Assembly: GCA_016748015.1 (NCBI GenBank)
Contig: JAAOMT010000384.1
Location: 181,503-245,502, forward strand
DNA length: 64,000 nt
Direction: 5' to 3'
Origin: Geosiphon pyriformis
Lineage: Eukaryota > Glomeromycota > Glomeromycetes > Archaeosporales > Geosiphonaceae
Shown: positions 63,894 through 64,000 of the stretch, in pieces
How the letters are laid out: each line of letters opens with the position of its first letter
How positions within the stretch are numbered: the stretch's first letter is position 1
The notes under the pieces: model-generated
What the model was told of the DNA's origin: nothing
Database searches by the model: none
The model's input: only the letters and a program-made list of their open reading frames with translations
Made by a program: the position numbers and the translations under genes

Positions 63894-64000
63894 TTTTAAG
63901 TCTGTTGTGTTAATAATAATATATTATGTTTTAAAGGTCTCTTTGCAAAAAACTTAATTTCCAAATTTAAGGCATAGTAAATTGTATGATAGCAGTCAAA

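Larger units (their letters stand above)
51797..64000 (-). mobile_element. LINE-X copy LINE3, full length, containing Y3 and Y4
   Basis: Its conserved 5' end (TTTGACTGCTATCA) begins at base 64000 exactly, and its 3' poly(A) is the T-run at 51797-51809. Total 12.2 kb; subtracting Y3, Y4 and their target duplications gives ~7.34 kb, the same as LINE1. It lies antisense in Ty3-B3 gag, at nearly the same gag position where LINE2 entered B2. Confidence 0.9.

Overview
The window looks like a transposon island from a eukaryote, most likely a fungus. I suspect an arbuscular mycorrhizal fungus (Glomeromycotina, Rhizophagus-like) because the Gag/Pol proteins resemble families I remember from those AT-rich, repeat-rich genomes; this attribution is recall, not tested. 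I see no host gene, tRNA, rRNA or CRISPR. Nearly every base belongs to one of four retroelement families inserted into one another. Almost all reading frames are broken by in-frame stops or short indels, mostly of the C-to-T / G-to-A kind.

Families. (1) Ty3-A: Ty3/gypsy LTR element, about 9.75 kb without inserts, LTR 0.94-0.98 kb. Order: Gag (CCHC) - protease - Cys-rich module - dUTPase - RT - RNase H - integrase - separate ~225-residue ORF3 that ends inside the 3' LTR. (2) Ty3-B: 7.5 kb, LTR about 0.63-0.64 kb. Order: Gag (CCHC) - protease - acidic linker - small Cys module - RT - RNase H - integrase - ~218-residue ORF3, also ending inside the 3' LTR. (3) LINE-X: about 7.35 kb non-LTR element. 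ORF1 carries RRM + CCHC; ORF2 carries AP-endonuclease, RT, RNase H and a C-terminal Cys/His motif. It has a structured 3' tail and poly(A). (4) LINE-Y: about 2.4 kb, only an ORF1 (RRM + CCHC homologue of LINE-X ORF1) plus a LINE-X-like 3' tail and poly(A), so a HAL1-like non-autonomous partner.

Layout. 1-6218 Ty3-A1 (+, 3' part), its 3' LTR split by an unclassified 0.9 kb insert. 6219-8518 Y1(+). 8519-8829 LINE-X(+) RT scrap. 8830-11219 Y2(+). 11220-12300 LINE-X(-) scrap. From 12301 a nest begins. Ty3-B2(-) occupies 12301-15163 and 40775-43766. Its integrase is split by LINE1(+) (15164-40776). LINE1 is split in its endonuclease domain by the 18.2 kb Ty3-A2(-) (17966-36208). A2's integrase in turn carries a solo A LTR (20183-21163) and the complete Ty3-B1(+) (21805-29305). 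B2 gag is entered at 43767 by LINE2(+), LINE2 at 49389 by Ty3-B3(+), B3 gag at 51797 by LINE3(-). LINE3 runs to the last base (64000) and carries Y3(+) (52571-54999) and Y4(-) (55276-57675). Removing the inserts leaves LINE1 and LINE3 at about 7.35 and 7.34 kb, which supports the model independently.

How they work together. LINE-X would supply endonuclease/RT able to mobilise LINE-Y, because both end in the same tail with two candidate hairpins whose stems differ in sequence but remain paired. The LTR elements supply their own Gag, protease, RT and integrase. Four of six LTR insertions show a GTAG/CTAC 4-bp target site. The least explained parts are ORF3, the dUTPase plus Cys-rich module in Ty3-A, and the ORF1-only LINE-Y.
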